A stretch of DNA of 64,000 nucleotides from Clostridium swellfunianum (GCF_023656515.1 NZ_JAMOFV010000006.1:1899243-1963242); one strand, 5' to 3'; shown: positions 34,415-44,143, numbered from the stretch's first letter. Notes: generated by a model from the letters alone, not told the origin. Numbers and translations: made by a program.

Positions 34415-35824
34415 ATGGCTGAAAACAAACTGAATCTAAGCAAGAAGTATGAATATGCTTGGGATAAATACTCACAAGAGGATTTAGTCAAGGTTTTTGC
34501 ATTAAGCGACAGATACAAAGACTTTATGTCAAGATGTAAGACTGAAAGAGAATGCGTAAAGGATTTCATAACTTTAGCTGAAAAGGAAGGTTACGTAAAT
34601 CTTGAAACAGTTATTAAACAAAATGGTTCCATAAAGCCAGGTGATAAGGTTTATGCTAATAATATGGATAAGACTCTTGCTATGTTCGTTATTGGAACAG
34701 AACCATTTGAAAATGGTATGAAAATACTAGGGGCACACGTTGATTCTCCGAGATTAGACTTAAAGCAAAACCCATTATATGAAGATACCGATCTTGCTAT
34801 GATGGAAACACATTACTATGGAGGAATAAAAAAATATCAATGGGTTACTATTCCATTAGCTATACATGGTGTTTTTGTCAAGAAGGATGGTACCAAAGTT
34901 GATGTTGTTATCGGTGAAGATGAAAATGATCCAGTTATAGGAATTTCAGACCTTTTAATACACCTTTCAGCTGATCAAATGCAAAAGAAGCTTGATAAAG
35001 GTATAGAAGGCGAAGATTTAAACATATTGGTTGGGAGCATGCCTGTAGAAGACAAAGAAGCTAAGGACAGAGTTAAGACAAATGTTCTTAAGATATTTAA
35101 CGATAAATATGGAATCGTTGAAGAGGATTTTGTTTCTGCTGAGCTTGAAATAGTGCCAGCTGGTAAAGCAAGAGATTATGGGCTTGACAGAAGCATGGTG
35201 CTTGCATATGGGCATGATGATAGAGTTTGTGCATACACTTCCTTTGAAGCTTTAGTTAAGATTCAAAATACAGATAAGACTTGTGTAGCTTTATTTGTTG
35301 ATAAAGAAGAGATTGGGAGCGTTGGAGCAACTGGAATGCATTCAAAATTCTTTGAAAATGTAGTTGCAGAAGTAATGGATCTTTGTGGACAATACAATTC
35401 AATAAAACTTAGAAGAGCTCTTGCAAATTCTAAGATGCTTTCATCTGACGTTAGTGCAGCTTATGATCCAAACTTCCCATCAGTAATGGAAAGAAAGAAT
35501 TCTGCTTACTTTGGCAAAGGTATAGTATTTAATAAGTATACTGGATCTAGAGGCAAGGGTGGCTGTAACGATGCTAATCCAGAATTTATAGCTGAACTCA
35601 GAGCTATAATGGAAAAGCATGGAGTTATTTGGCAGACTGCAGAGCTTGGAAAGGTTGATCAGGGCGGTGGAGGAACAATAGCTTATATACTTGCTGAGTA
35701 TAACATGCAGGTTATAGATTGTGGTGTTGCGCTACACAACATGCACGCTCCATGGGAAGTAGCAAGCAAGGCTGATATATATGAAGCTGTTAAAGCTTAT
35801 CATGCTTTCTTATTAGAAGCATAA
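34415..35824 (+). CDS. M18-family aminopeptidase
   Basis: A 469-residue zinc aminopeptidase. Metal-binding and catalytic segments are LGAHVDSPRLDLK at about 108-120, YGHDDRVCAYTSFEAL, FVDKEEIGSVGATGMHS with the catalytic glutamate, and near the C-terminus ALHNMHAPWEVASKADIYE (last His ligand). It removes acidic or neutral N-terminal residues from peptides in the cytoplasm. GAGGGGGTATTACAC precedes the ATG. A single gene with its own terminator. Confidence 0.95.
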   Translation: MAENKLNLSKKYEYAWDKYSQEDLVKVFALSDRYKDFMSRCKTERECVKDFITLAEKEGYVNLETVIKQNGSIKPGDKVYANNMDKTLAMFVIGTEPFENGMKILGAHVDSPRLDLKQNPLYEDTDLAMMETHYYGGIKKYQWVTIPLAIHGVFVKKDGTKVDVVIGEDENDPVIGISDLLIHLSADQMQKKLDKGIEGEDLNILVGSMPVEDKEAKDRVKTNVLKIFNDKYGIVEEDFVSAELEIVPAGKARDYGLDRSMVLAYGHDDRVCAYTSFEALVKIQNTDKTCVALFVDKEEIGSVGATGMHSKFFENVVAEVMDLCGQYNSIKLRRALANSKMLSSDVSAAYDPNFPSVMERKNSAYFGKGIVFNKYTGSRGKGGCNDANPEFIAELRAIMEKHGVIWQTAELGKVDQGGGGTIAYILAEYNMQVIDCGVALHNMHAPWEVASKADIYEAVKAYHAFLLEA

Positions 35825-35864
35825 AAAACAAAACTGCTAGGGAGTCCTGGCAGTTTTGTTTTTT
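35823..35864 (+). terminator. Terminator after the M18 gene
   Basis: AAAAAACAAAACTGC (35823-35837) and GCAGTTTTGTTTTTT (35850-35864) pair, extended inward by AGG/CCT with one wobble; ends in six T residues. Confidence 0.9.
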
Positions 35865-35890
35865 GACGTATTAAAAAATACCATTAATAT

Positions 35891-37159
35891 CTATAAACTA
35901 TTATGAAATATCGGCTTATCATACCAATCGGAAAGATAATTGTAGGTGTCTTGAAGCTTCTTATAAAGATTTTCCGGAAAATCGTATGTTTCAAGCTCTA
36001 TACCTGAAGATAGAAGTCTATTTCGAGAGCCCATAAAAACTCCTCCCACTGAGGTTGCACTGTAATGCCAATTTCCTTTGAAGGTTTCTATAAAAGAGAA
36101 CACTCCAGAGGAAAAAGCTGGGGCAATATATGGCTTAAAACCAAATGTTCGAACGTCTAAGTTTGCATTTTTTGTTCTAATAGTAAGATAATCTGAAAGC
36201 TCTTCGTTGTAGTTTTCTATGCTGTCTGCAACTATAACACCTTCTCCATGAGGACCAAAGCATCTACCTTCCTTAAGGTATTGATGAGCTCCTTTTTCTT
36301 CAGCAAAGTAGGCGGCCCTTCCGTGCATAACGCCAAGACCATAAGCTCTTATTTGTTCAGGAGACAATCCTTTAAAATCCATATGTCCATTTTCATCCAT
36401 GTTGCTGAAATTGTAAGCTATTTGACTTAATAGATCCACTGGGTCTGACATAACTATAAATAGACCTTTAAAGTTCTTATTTCTTGCCTGCTTTGAATAT
36501 GCCTTAAGAACTTTTGCATTTCCTTCAAATTGAGCTATTCTAACATCTTCAGGCTCTTTCCCAACCTCGGGCACCCCGACTGATATACAAAAGACAAACA
36601 TGTCGCAATCAAAAAGTTCCTCTTCAGTTAAAGGATATATTTCGGGATGAAAAAGATTGTCAGCAGGGGATAGAGTTTGACCTGCTTCATACTTCCATCT
36701 CTTAATCCTGTTTTTATCAATGTCATATATTCCTATACGAGAAACAAAATCACCAGCTACAAGTCTTAGTCCAGCTGCTAAATTTCCGCCTACATCTCCA
36801 AGTCCGATTATGTTAATTCTCCACTTTGTAGGAAATTCTTCCTTGAGAACTTCCTCCCAATTTGGAAATGTTGCATTTATGCACTTCACTTCTCTATGGT
36901 TTATTTTTTCTATAAGCCACTTGGGTAAGCTTCCCAGGAAAGCTTCTGATTTTTTTAAAAGCTCCAAACCCTCCTTTTCAAGAAACAAAAGAGAAGGGTG
37001 AGTTACGCAAAAACTCCTCCTGCTTCTTCTAGGGTCAATATTAGTTAGCGAGTAGATTACACCTTGACTATTTTTGGCTTCCTCTTCTGTAATTGTTTCA
37101 TAGCTGTCTCTTGGTATTTTGGATAAAACAGTTTTACCGTTAATTCTGTAGTATATCAT
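35891..37159 (-). CDS. Lactate/malate dehydrogenase-like NAD-binding protein
   Basis: A 422-residue protein. After an N-terminal extension of about 115 residues, the Rossmann loop WRINIIGLGDVGGNLAAGL appears, then GIYDIDKNRIKRW (acidic residue for NAD ribose) and FIVMSDPVDLLSQIAYN, equivalent to the conserved V-x-N-P-V-D of lactate/malate dehydrogenases. The catalytic H of the family may be in FGPHGEGVI. Its start ATG overlaps the stop of the 1629-residue gene by 4 bases (ATGA), so the two are translated together. The substrate is unknown; sequence outside the fold does not look like a fermentation LDH. Confidence 0.8.
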   Translation of the reverse strand: MIYYRINGKTVLSKIPRDSYETITEEEAKNSQGVIYSLTNIDPRRSRRSFCVTHPSLLFLEKEGLELLKKSEAFLGSLPKWLIEKINHREVKCINATFPNWEEVLKEEFPTKWRINIIGLGDVGGNLAAGLRLVAGDFVSRIGIYDIDKNRIKRWKYEAGQTLSPADNLFHPEIYPLTEEELFDCDMFVFCISVGVPEVGKEPEDVRIAQFEGNAKVLKAYSKQARNKNFKGLFIVMSDPVDLLSQIAYNFSNMDENGHMDFKGLSPEQIRAYGLGVMHGRAAYFAEEKGAHQYLKEGRCFGPHGEGVIVADSIENYNEELSDYLTIRTKNANLDVRTFGFKPYIAPAFSSGVFSFIETFKGNWHYSATSVGGVFMGSRNRLLSSGIELETYDFPENLYKKLQDTYNYLSDWYDKPIFHNSL

Positions 37160-40100
37160 GGTTTGCTCCTTTCATTAAAAGAATTGAATATATTTGTAAA
37201 TCGTGTTAAAAGTTCCAAATCATTCTTTATATAGTGTGAAGGACTTAAGCTTAAATCATAGTCCATGTCTTTTCCCTTATCAGGGCATCTTGGCGCGGTG
37301 AATACCTGCCCCAAATTAAGTAGGTTTAAGTTTCTTTCGTGTAGTATATGATATTCATCTTCTAAAACAGAAAGAATATCAAGTGAATTATAAATACATA
37401 TTTCAGATAAATTATAAATTGCACTATAAGACGAATTTCTTATAAAATCAGGTGAAGTATACGGCAGTATTAGATTAATAGATGGAAGCAGATTTCTTTC
37501 TGGAAAGTTTCCTCTCCATAAAGCATCCCCACCTATAAAAGGGTATAAAGTGCTTTCGTTAAACCATAGCTTTAGCCTAGGTATAAAATACACACTATCT
37601 ACTTCTCTACTTTGTATATCCATTAGATCCTTGCCTCGGCCTGACATGATGCCGCAGAGTATTTTTTCAACTTTTATACCTTCCTTTTTTAGCAAAGGAT
37701 CTAGAGCTTTCATTCTGTACCCTTTGTGAAGTATGTTGTCAACTAGAATTACAGGTCTATCAAATGATTTTATCAGTTTAACTTGAGTTTCTAAATCAAG
37801 ATAAAAAGGATATGGCCTTATGCTGAAGTCCTTCATGGATGGTTCAAAAAACTTTTCCGTATGAAGTGCTTTTGTAACTGTATTAGGGATAGCATATCTT
37901 TCTAATATGTCTCCGTACGGAACACACATAGCTGAACCTAGGCTCTTTGGAGTAACTGTTTCTGTAGGCACACCATTTTCCTCACATATTTTTCTTATCA
38001 TAGATTGATGTAGCATTTTGCTATCAAAACTTAATACAAGTTCTCCAGGATATAGTTTAGTCATGGCCACTTGCAATCTTTTTCTTGTAGCTGATATTGA
38101 AGCTTTAACCTTAGGATTGCTTCTAAATGGTTCTTTTAATATATTTTCAATATCAAGATTTAGTACGCAGGGTGTGCTCATATCAACTACATAAGTAGGA
38201 TTTTCTGAATTTGATGAAGAAATTTCAGTGCACCCCTGAAGCTCTAGCAATTCATAGATTGTAGCAGACCAAGGTGTCTTCATCATATTTTTAAAGATTG
38301 CAAACTGGTAATCTCTCGCAAGGCAAAATGCCAAGGTTTCAGTTATTATAATCTGCTCTAATGATTTGTATTTATCGCTGTTCTTTACTCCAATTGCGTG
38401 AATTAGTATCATTCTACCTAGGCTGGTTTCCCTTATATACTGCGAAACTTTTGTATCCTTAAGTTCGTTATAAAGCATACTGGAGCGTACCCAATGAAAC
38501 ATTGAAAATCCAACTACTTCGTTATTATTTGTAGTATCCCTTAAAAGAACTAATCTCCCTGATGGTTTGCCAAGGGTATCTCCAATAATATCCTCCAACT
38601 TATCTTTATTTATCCTTGTAATGTGTGAAATACCTTCAATCACATCTTCTTTAATTTCTTCAACTACCTCAATCTTTAGCCACAAAGAAGCTATAGAGGT
38701 TTTTTCCAACGGCTCTCTTTGATAGAAGCCATTTTCGTATATATACTGCTGAGCTAAAGGATCTATGAGGCTTGATATATCCCTGTTTTCATCTATATAA
38801 TTTCTTATTTGAGTAGAACTTATCTCTAAATATTTTGAAGGTAATGTAATACATTCAATCTTTCCATCTATATTTTTAACCGCCTCATCAAGCTTGTTGT
38901 TTTTAATCCTCTCAAATACTATGTGATTGAAGTTGTGTATGCTGTGATCAGACTTTGGTAGCTTGTATGATGATGCATTTAATATTACATCACTTCCTAC
39001 AGCTATGTAAACCTCTGAACCATCAAAGCTGTCTCTTAGTTTCTTTAAATCAATTGGGTTAGCAATATTTACTGGCATGCCTTGAGGGTATACAAAGATA
39101 TTAAGTTCATCTGCTATTGACATATTTATAATTTTACGCCTTAAGAGGTTAGGCAAGGTTTTTTTAGACCATGAAAATTCATCTAAGGATAAATATACCT
39201 CAAAGCCTTTATCTCTTATAAATTTAGCTATTTCCTTATGGCTTAATGAAAACGGGTCGAAGGTTCCAGGGAAAAAAGCAATATTTTGAGGGATAGGGAT
39301 ATTTAAATCACCGTTAATAAAAGTATAGTTTGAAATAAATCTATATATATGATTTAATGCAGCAGAATTTGCTAAAAACAAAAGTTCCTCTTCCTTCGTA
39401 TCTGCAACCATAGTCAGTATCTTCTTAGCTATTAGTTTAAATATACTGGATTTATCTTCAATTGTTAATAATCTTGTTCCAAATATATCTTTACCTATCA
39501 CACTAAAAGCTGTTTGCTTTACTTGCAACTGATAATCCCCAAGACCATTTAAAAGAATTCCTAGCATTGATATTAATCTTTCATTATAGTTTTCTTCGCT
39601 CTCATCAAAGCGGCTTTTATAGTCAGTATAGTTTGAAAGGGCTACTCCTATAGTTTTAAGTACTAGAGATTTTACATTGCTACTGGAGTTTTTTATCTTT
39701 ATTTTAAGATCATCAATAATTTCATTAAGTTCTACAGGTTGAAGCCACATTATAACTTGCCCTATATAATGGGGTATATATTCTGTAAACCTGTTCCCTT
39801 CAATTTCAAGTGCTCTTAAAAGCTCGATAGCAACTTCGTTTCTTTCTGCTAATGTAAGCTTAGGCATTATTTTAAATATCGCAGCACCAGCTGTATTTCT
39901 TACATTTTCGACTGCACTTACCTTTAAAAGATTGCAAAAGTGAATCGCTGTATGAAGACCGCTAGATTCAACATTATCTAAGGTATACTGTAGTAATAAT
40001 GATATTTGATTTCGCTTCTTTATCCAATCTGTAGCAGTTTTCAAATTGCTTAAAAAAATGTCAGAAATCTTGTTATCATCAAGTCTGCAATGGTGAAAAA

Positions 40101-42045
40101 ATACTAATGAAGCTTCTTCAAGCTTTAAATACTTTGCAAGATTGTATCTAAGTAAGTTTTCAGAAGGAACGCTGCTCTTTTTACTTTTATTGATTAAATA
40201 ATGCTTTAGCTGCAAAGAAAAGAAATTATCTTCAGGAATTTTCCTTACAAGCTCCTTTGAAGCCTCTAAAGCGCTGAGTCTTAGAGTATTGTTATGTTTG
40301 TTTAGCATTGCCATAACAAAACTAAATAATGTCTTTAAACTGTCTTCTAAGGGTTCAAGCGGAATATCTTTAACAGTTTCAAGCAAAAATACTTGTATTT
40401 CGCTGTTTTTAGTAATACCTTCAGAAAAAAAGTTCATAATTATTCTTCTATATCCATCCACGAATTTTCTTTGGCAGTTTTTAAACAGTGAATTAACCAT
40501 AATACTCATGCAGTAACCAATCCAAAATCGATGAGCAGAAATAACCTTATACCCAGGAGAAATTAAAAGCTGCATATATTCTTCCAATAAATCAAAACTT
40601 GTTACAGAAGGTGCTTCAAGTCTTACATTTTCAGGTATTTCCTTTCTATAATCCTCATCATATATTGCTATAAGATTACCTAAAAGCTCAGCACAGTGCC
40701 TTCTTATATCATCTTCTGGATGAACTAGGTTTTCATACAGAAACCTAATAGTCTGCAGTTTTTGATTTTGAGTGAGGTAAGTTGAATATTCCTGAAAAAC
40801 TCTTATATATTCTCTAAAGTTTTTCCAATCCTTTTCACTTCTGGCCTGCTCAAGTATGATATCAAGGGAGTATTCGTCACGAAGTTGGTACATAAGGCTG
40901 ATGTTATGCTTAATAGCTAAGAATTTTATACTTTGAATTATCTCATACCCCTGGACTAGGGAATAGTTTTGCTTATAGGGATGTAATAATGAAGGGGTGA
41001 CTTCATTATTAAGCTCTGTTTTAATTCCTAAACTTAAAAGAAAACTCTCAAAATCTTTAAGCTTTTCATAAACTTTTTTATATCGCTTTTCTTTTGCTTC
41101 ATCCACATTATCTAATTTATCAAAAATTACCTGAAAGGAGTCTTTAAGCGAAAAAATATGCATTTGAACATTCTTGCCGCTGCCTTTATTTTTAACTCTA
41201 AAGTCAGAATAAATAAGGATTAAGGATTCAAGTGATAAATTTTCAAGTTCTAGGTCCCAAGTTGAATGATTTAAGGCAATATTCCTTATATAATTTATGT
41301 TGTAGTGTTTAAACCACTGATCAGAATAGTAATAGTGAAGATACGGCACCCTTTTTAGCTCTGATGGCCTGCAGCCATACTTGCCAATATCATGACCTGC
41401 AGCAGCACCTGAAACTCTTCCTAAGTCAACAGGTAACCCTATAGATTTCATTTGTCTCGCTAAGAATAATGATAGATAGTGAACACCACAAATATGATCT
41501 AATGTATTATAACCGTAAACCTCACTATTAAGTTTCATCATTTCGTATGTAAAATTATGTTTAAAAGCCTTTATGAATTTTCTATATTCCTCAGGATGCT
41601 CAAGGTTTTCTTCCTCCTCTGAGTTTAAGAAAAATAAAGGATAGAGACTTTGCCAGGTTTTATCCTTAGAGATTTTTTGAGCATCTGACAAGATCCTTAA
41701 AACTCTTAGGTATAGTTCGCAGGCTGGTTGAAGACTATCTAATAAAATTATGCTAACTGCCCCAGGAAAAGACTTGTTAAGAGTATACTGATAAATATAG
41801 ATGAGCCAGTTTTCTGGAGTATTAGGGTAGCTTATTTTATTTAACATATTCTCGCACAACTTTAAAGTTCTTGAACAGCTGTAATCCTTATCTTCTATTA
41901 TGTTGTTTAGATTATCAATAAAATAGTTGCTTTTAATTGCTTCTTCAATAATATTAAAATCTATGCTTAATCGTTCCAGCCATCTAACGCTTAAAAGTTT
42001 TCTTGTAAGTTTACTGTATAGTTTTTGAAAAGTTATGCTATACAT
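37156..42045 (-). CDS. Giant HD / helical-repeat / nucleotidyltransferase / GNAT / phosphoribosyltransferase protein
   Basis: A 1629-residue multidomain protein. Residues ~180-265 form an HD-type phosphohydrolase region (LDHICGVHY, AAGHDIGKYG, LNHSTWD). Residues ~430-900 are helical HEAT-like repeats. Residues ~921-1108 are a NadD/cytidylyltransferase-like domain with AFFPGTFDPFSLSHKEIA (S-x-S-H in place of the usual H-x-G-H) and EISSTQIRNYI. Residues ~1120-1290 resemble a GNAT acetyltransferase (VVGFSMFHWV). Residues ~1310-1520 are phosphoribosyltransferase-like with the PRPP-type loop PVILVDNILHKGYRM at 1431-1445. Related giants exist in clostridia as cytidyltransferase-related proteins, function unknown. 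AGGAGGAAAACATGT gives a clear start. Coupled to the dehydrogenase-like gene downstream. Confidence 0.85.
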   Translation of the reverse strand: MYSITFQKLYSKLTRKLLSVRWLERLSIDFNIIEEAIKSNYFIDNLNNIIEDKDYSCSRTLKLCENMLNKISYPNTPENWLIYIYQYTLNKSFPGAVSIILLDSLQPACELYLRVLRILSDAQKISKDKTWQSLYPLFFLNSEEEENLEHPEEYRKFIKAFKHNFTYEMMKLNSEVYGYNTLDHICGVHYLSLFLARQMKSIGLPVDLGRVSGAAAGHDIGKYGCRPSELKRVPYLHYYYSDQWFKHYNINYIRNIALNHSTWDLELENLSLESLILIYSDFRVKNKGSGKNVQMHIFSLKDSFQVIFDKLDNVDEAKEKRYKKVYEKLKDFESFLLSLGIKTELNNEVTPSLLHPYKQNYSLVQGYEIIQSIKFLAIKHNISLMYQLRDEYSLDIILEQARSEKDWKNFREYIRVFQEYSTYLTQNQKLQTIRFLYENLVHPEDDIRRHCAELLGNLIAIYDEDYRKEIPENVRLEAPSVTSFDLLEEYMQLLISPGYKVISAHRFWIGYCMSIMVNSLFKNCQRKFVDGYRRIIMNFFSEGITKNSEIQVFLLETVKDIPLEPLEDSLKTLFSFVMAMLNKHNNTLRLSALEASKELVRKIPEDNFFSLQLKHYLINKSKKSSVPSENLLRYNLAKYLKLEEASLVFFHHCRLDDNKISDIFLSNLKTATDWIKKRNQISLLLQYTLDNVESSGLHTAIHFCNLLKVSAVENVRNTAGAAIFKIMPKLTLAERNEVAIELLRALEIEGNRFTEYIPHYIGQVIMWLQPVELNEIIDDLKIKIKNSSSNVKSLVLKTIGVALSNYTDYKSRFDESEENYNERLISMLGILLNGLGDYQLQVKQTAFSVIGKDIFGTRLLTIEDKSSIFKLIAKKILTMVADTKEEELLFLANSAALNHIYRFISNYTFINGDLNIPIPQNIAFFPGTFDPFSLSHKEIAKFIRDKGFEVYLSLDEFSWSKKTLPNLLRRKIINMSIADELNIFVYPQGMPVNIANPIDLKKLRDSFDGSEVYIAVGSDVILNASSYKLPKSDHSIHNFNHIVFERIKNNKLDEAVKNIDGKIECITLPSKYLEISSTQIRNYIDENRDISSLIDPLAQQYIYENGFYQREPLEKTSIASLWLKIEVVEEIKEDVIEGISHITRINKDKLEDIIGDTLGKPSGRLVLLRDTTNNNEVVGFSMFHWVRSSMLYNELKDTKVSQYIRETSLGRMILIHAIGVKNSDKYKSLEQIIITETLAFCLARDYQFAIFKNMMKTPWSATIYELLELQGCTEISSSNSENPTYVVDMSTPCVLNLDIENILKEPFRSNPKVKASISATRKRLQVAMTKLYPGELVLSFDSKMLHQSMIRKICEENGVPTETVTPKSLGSAMCVPYGDILERYAIPNTVTKALHTEKFFEPSMKDFSIRPYPFYLDLETQVKLIKSFDRPVILVDNILHKGYRMKALDPLLKKEGIKVEKILCGIMSGRGKDLMDIQSREVDSVYFIPRLKLWFNESTLYPFIGGDALWRGNFPERNLLPSINLILPYTSPDFIRNSSYSAIYNLSEICIYNSLDILSVLEDEYHILHERNLNLLNLGQVFTAPRCPDKGKDMDYDLSLSPSHYIKNDLELLTRFTNIFNSFNERSKP

Positions 42046-42120
42046 GTTTTCCTCCTAGTAGAAATATTTACTAAAATTATATATCTTCAATGATTTTTTT
42101 GATAGGGGCAAAATAAAAAA

Positions 42121-42145
42121 ACCTTAAGGCAGTTAACCTTAAGGT
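42121..42145 (-). terminator. Terminator after the small lipoprotein gene
   Basis: ACCTTAAGG (42121-42129) and CCTTAAGGT (42137-42145) pair; on the minus strand TTTTTTTATTTT follows. Confidence 0.85.
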
Positions 42146-42150
42146 GAATT

Positions 42151-42654
42151 TTACCTTGGTATTAAGTATTTGCATAAACCGCAAAGATTATAAAGAGGCT
42201 GTATCCCTTCCATATCTATGTAATCCATTGAGTAATTTCCATCCCATGGATATACTGAAATGTATTTTTCGCTATAGACATTAATAACGTATTTTTCTTT
42301 ATTAAAGGTAAAGAAAAGTTTATACAAAGGCTTTTCGGGCAAATCTTTCGGCTTTTCAATGAAATTGTTTTTTTTCAGAGCTTTAGTAAAGTTTCTTACA
42401 GTATCAATATCTTCAATTGACAAGTCTTTTTCTTTATAAAAATTTGTGTCCATGAGTTTTATTTTAATAGATGATTCCAGTGTGAGATTTTTTGCAAGAC
42501 TATTCGTATAGTAAAAATTATTTGGTTTCTTTTTAGTTATAGTAAAATTATTTACAGTATAACTACCAATTTTTATTTTGCAGCCTGCTAGTGTAATAGG
42601 TATAAACACTAAGAACAAAATAAGAATTATGTATATAATCTTCTTTGTCATCAC
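42151..42654 (-). CDS. Putative lipoprotein of unknown function
   Basis: A 167-residue protein with a basic start (MMTKK), a hydrophobic stretch and the lipobox TLAGC, so Cys25 would be lipidated outside the cell. The mature part starts KIKIGSYTVNNFTITKK and contains no motif I recognise; near the C-terminus YINVYSEKYISVYPWDG-like strands suggest a beta-rich fold. GGGGGAAGTGATG gives the start. It lies upstream, in reading direction, of the giant gene on the same strand, but a terminator separates them. Confidence 0.75.
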   Translation of the reverse strand: MMTKKIIYIILILFLVFIPITLAGCKIKIGSYTVNNFTITKKKPNNFYYTNSLAKNLTLESSIKIKLMDTNFYKEKDLSIEDIDTVRNFTKALKKNNFIEKPKDLPEKPLYKLFFTFNKEKYVINVYSEKYISVYPWDGNYSMDYIDMEGIQPLYNLCGLCKYLIPR

Positions 42655-43057
42655 TTCCCCCTTTCATGGAAACATCTGCAATCCATGATTCAAACTTCAT
42701 TTATATTGCCTGTTCCTGGACATTAGTATTGCTTCCTGTTTTTCATATTCCTAAAATAAGATATGATTAAAACTTGATCATTATTACTGTTATATATAAG
42801 AACAACATTTTGATTTGTAGCAATGTGTATATTCGCATAAAATAATGTGCATTTTTTTATAGTAATGGTAATCAACTACATAGAAAGTATTGAATAAGAT
42901 GCTGACACTATTATAATATATTGTGCTTATATAAACTCTTCTCATTATAACAACTAGAATAAAAATCAGTTCTAAGGAAAATATAACTTTGAAACGATAG
43001 AGGAAATATAAAATGAGTACAGATTAACAGTCTTTACAAAAAGGAGTATAAATCAAA
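42655..43057. other. Gene-free region before the small-protein cluster
   Basis: About 400 bp, AT-rich, no credible open frame, no known RNA fold recognised. It must hold the promoter of the lipoprotein gene (leftward) and of the first small gene (rightward). Confidence 0.5.
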
Positions 43058-43207
43058 ATGAAAAATAAGAAAAAGCAATCAGAAGGCTTAACTCGAAAGA
43101 AAAGACTATCAATAAAAGAAGTAATTATGGAGTCTGATGACTTCTGTATTATTAACGAAGAAAAGATTGAAGGCAATGCTTGCAGTACAGTACTAAATAA
43201 TAATTAG
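43058..43207 (+). CDS. Small basic/charged protein, 49 aa, unknown
   Basis: AAAAGGAG lies 8-13 bases before the ATG. The product begins MKNKKKQSEGLTRKKRLSI and ends in an acidic and then Asn-rich tail (TVLNNN). Two cysteines, no hydrophobic segment. First of a run of tiny hydrophilic genes. Codon use matches the neighbours. Function unknown. Confidence 0.6.
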   Translation: MKNKKKQSEGLTRKKRLSIKEVIMESDDFCIINEEKIEGNACSTVLNNN

Positions 43208-43222
43208 GAGGAATAAGTAATT

Positions 43223-43375
43223 ATGGATAAAAAACAAATTAATGCCTTCGAAAATGTTCAGTATGCAAAATTATCTGAACAGCAGCTCAAAAAACTTAGA
43301 GAGTTCGAAAGTAAATTCAATTATGAATTTGGTGTAGATTTTAATATAATGGCCATGAAAAATGAAAATGAATAA
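43223..43375 (+). CDS. Small charged protein, 50 aa, unknown
   Basis: AGGAGG ends 11 bases before the ATG and lies on the stop codon of the previous small gene, suggesting one transcript. MDKKQINAFENVQYAKLSEQ and QLKKLREFESKFNYEF predict two amphipathic helices. No known domain. Confidence 0.6.
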   Translation: MDKKQINAFENVQYAKLSEQQLKKLREFESKFNYEFGVDFNIMAMKNENE

Positions 43376-43381
43376 CAAAGC

Positions 43382-43423
43382 GAATCATATAAGCTCTGAC
43401 ACTACGTGGAGCTTATATGATTC
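43382..43423. repeat. 15-bp perfect inverted repeat
   Basis: GAATCATATAAGCTC (43382-43396) and GAGCTTATATGATTC (43409-43423) are exact complements around a 12-base loop. No T run follows on the plus strand, so a terminator role is uncertain. Confidence 0.75.
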
Positions 43424-43488
43424 AAGGATGAAATATTGTAGATTTTGCAGTATAATATAGTCATAGATTATTAAGGTGGTGCACAAAA

Positions 43489-43893
43489 TTGGGACAAGTT
43501 ATTAAACTGCTTGCTGCTATGGTAAACAACATTCACGACATGCTAATACTTTTATTTAAACATTTTGGTCTTACGCTTACAGATAAGGGTATGCATTTTT
43601 GGGTAATTGGAGTAATTGGTATTGTAATCTACTTTTTAACTGACATGGTTTTTAAGTCTCTTGCAAAGTTAAGTATATCTGCACTCTCTTTTATTTATAC
43701 TTTTACCATTTTATTTGTTATTGTTTTTGCTGTGGAAATACAGCAGAAGATTACTGGTAGAGGAAACATGGAACTCAAGGATGCTACTATTGGGTTAAAA
43801 GGTTTCTTGGTTATATTTGGTACTTATTTGTTTATTGTAATTTTTGTTAAGGTAAGTAAATGGACCTATAAAAAAGTTAAAGAGAATTTATAA
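43489..43893 (+). CDS. Small three-helix membrane protein, unknown
   Basis: A 134-residue protein from a TTG start 8 bases after AAGGTGGT. Hydrophobic segments lie at about residues 36-55, 62-82 and 103-122, with a short N-terminal amphipathic part and a basic end (WTYKKVKENL). TATAAT at 43451-43456 may be its -10. It sits within the run of small charged genes. No known family recognised. Confidence 0.7.
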   Translation: MGQVIKLLAAMVNNIHDMLILLFKHFGLTLTDKGMHFWVIGVIGIVIYFLTDMVFKSLAKLSISALSFIYTFTILFVIVFAVEIQQKITGRGNMELKDATIGLKGFLVIFGTYLFIVIFVKVSKWTYKKVKENL

Positions 43894-43953
43894 TAGCTGT
43901 AGAATTTAAATCTTCCTTTTGGAGAAAATAGAACTGAAAGGATGTGATTAGCT

Positions 43954-44115
43954 ATGTCAAAAAACAAAAAAAAAGTAAATAATGTAGAAGATGGTTATAT
44001 GGGTGCTTCTGATATAGTTAATGGAACAGCGTCTTTATATAAAATAGAAGAAAAGGAAATGGAGACTGCGCTTGAAGATATATATAAAGAATTAAATATC
44101 AATAATGACAAATGA
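43954..44115 (+). CDS. Small acidic protein, 53 aa, unknown
   Basis: AAAGGATGTGA precedes the ATG. Starts with a Lys-rich head (MSKNKKKVNN), then EDGYMGASDIVNGTASLYKI and an acidic helix EEKEMETALEDIYKEL. No cysteine or hydrophobic segment. Followed by its own terminator. The head-plus-acidic-tail layout recurs in neighbours. Confidence 0.6.
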   Translation: MSKNKKKVNNVEDGYMGASDIVNGTASLYKIEEKEMETALEDIYKELNINNDK

Positions 44116-44121
44116 TTAAAT

Positions 44122-44143
44122 GGAGCCTTTTGGCTCTTTTTTG
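44122..44143 (+). terminator. Terminator within the small-protein cluster
   Basis: GAGCC and GGCTC pair around a short T-loop and are followed by six T residues. Confidence 0.75.
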
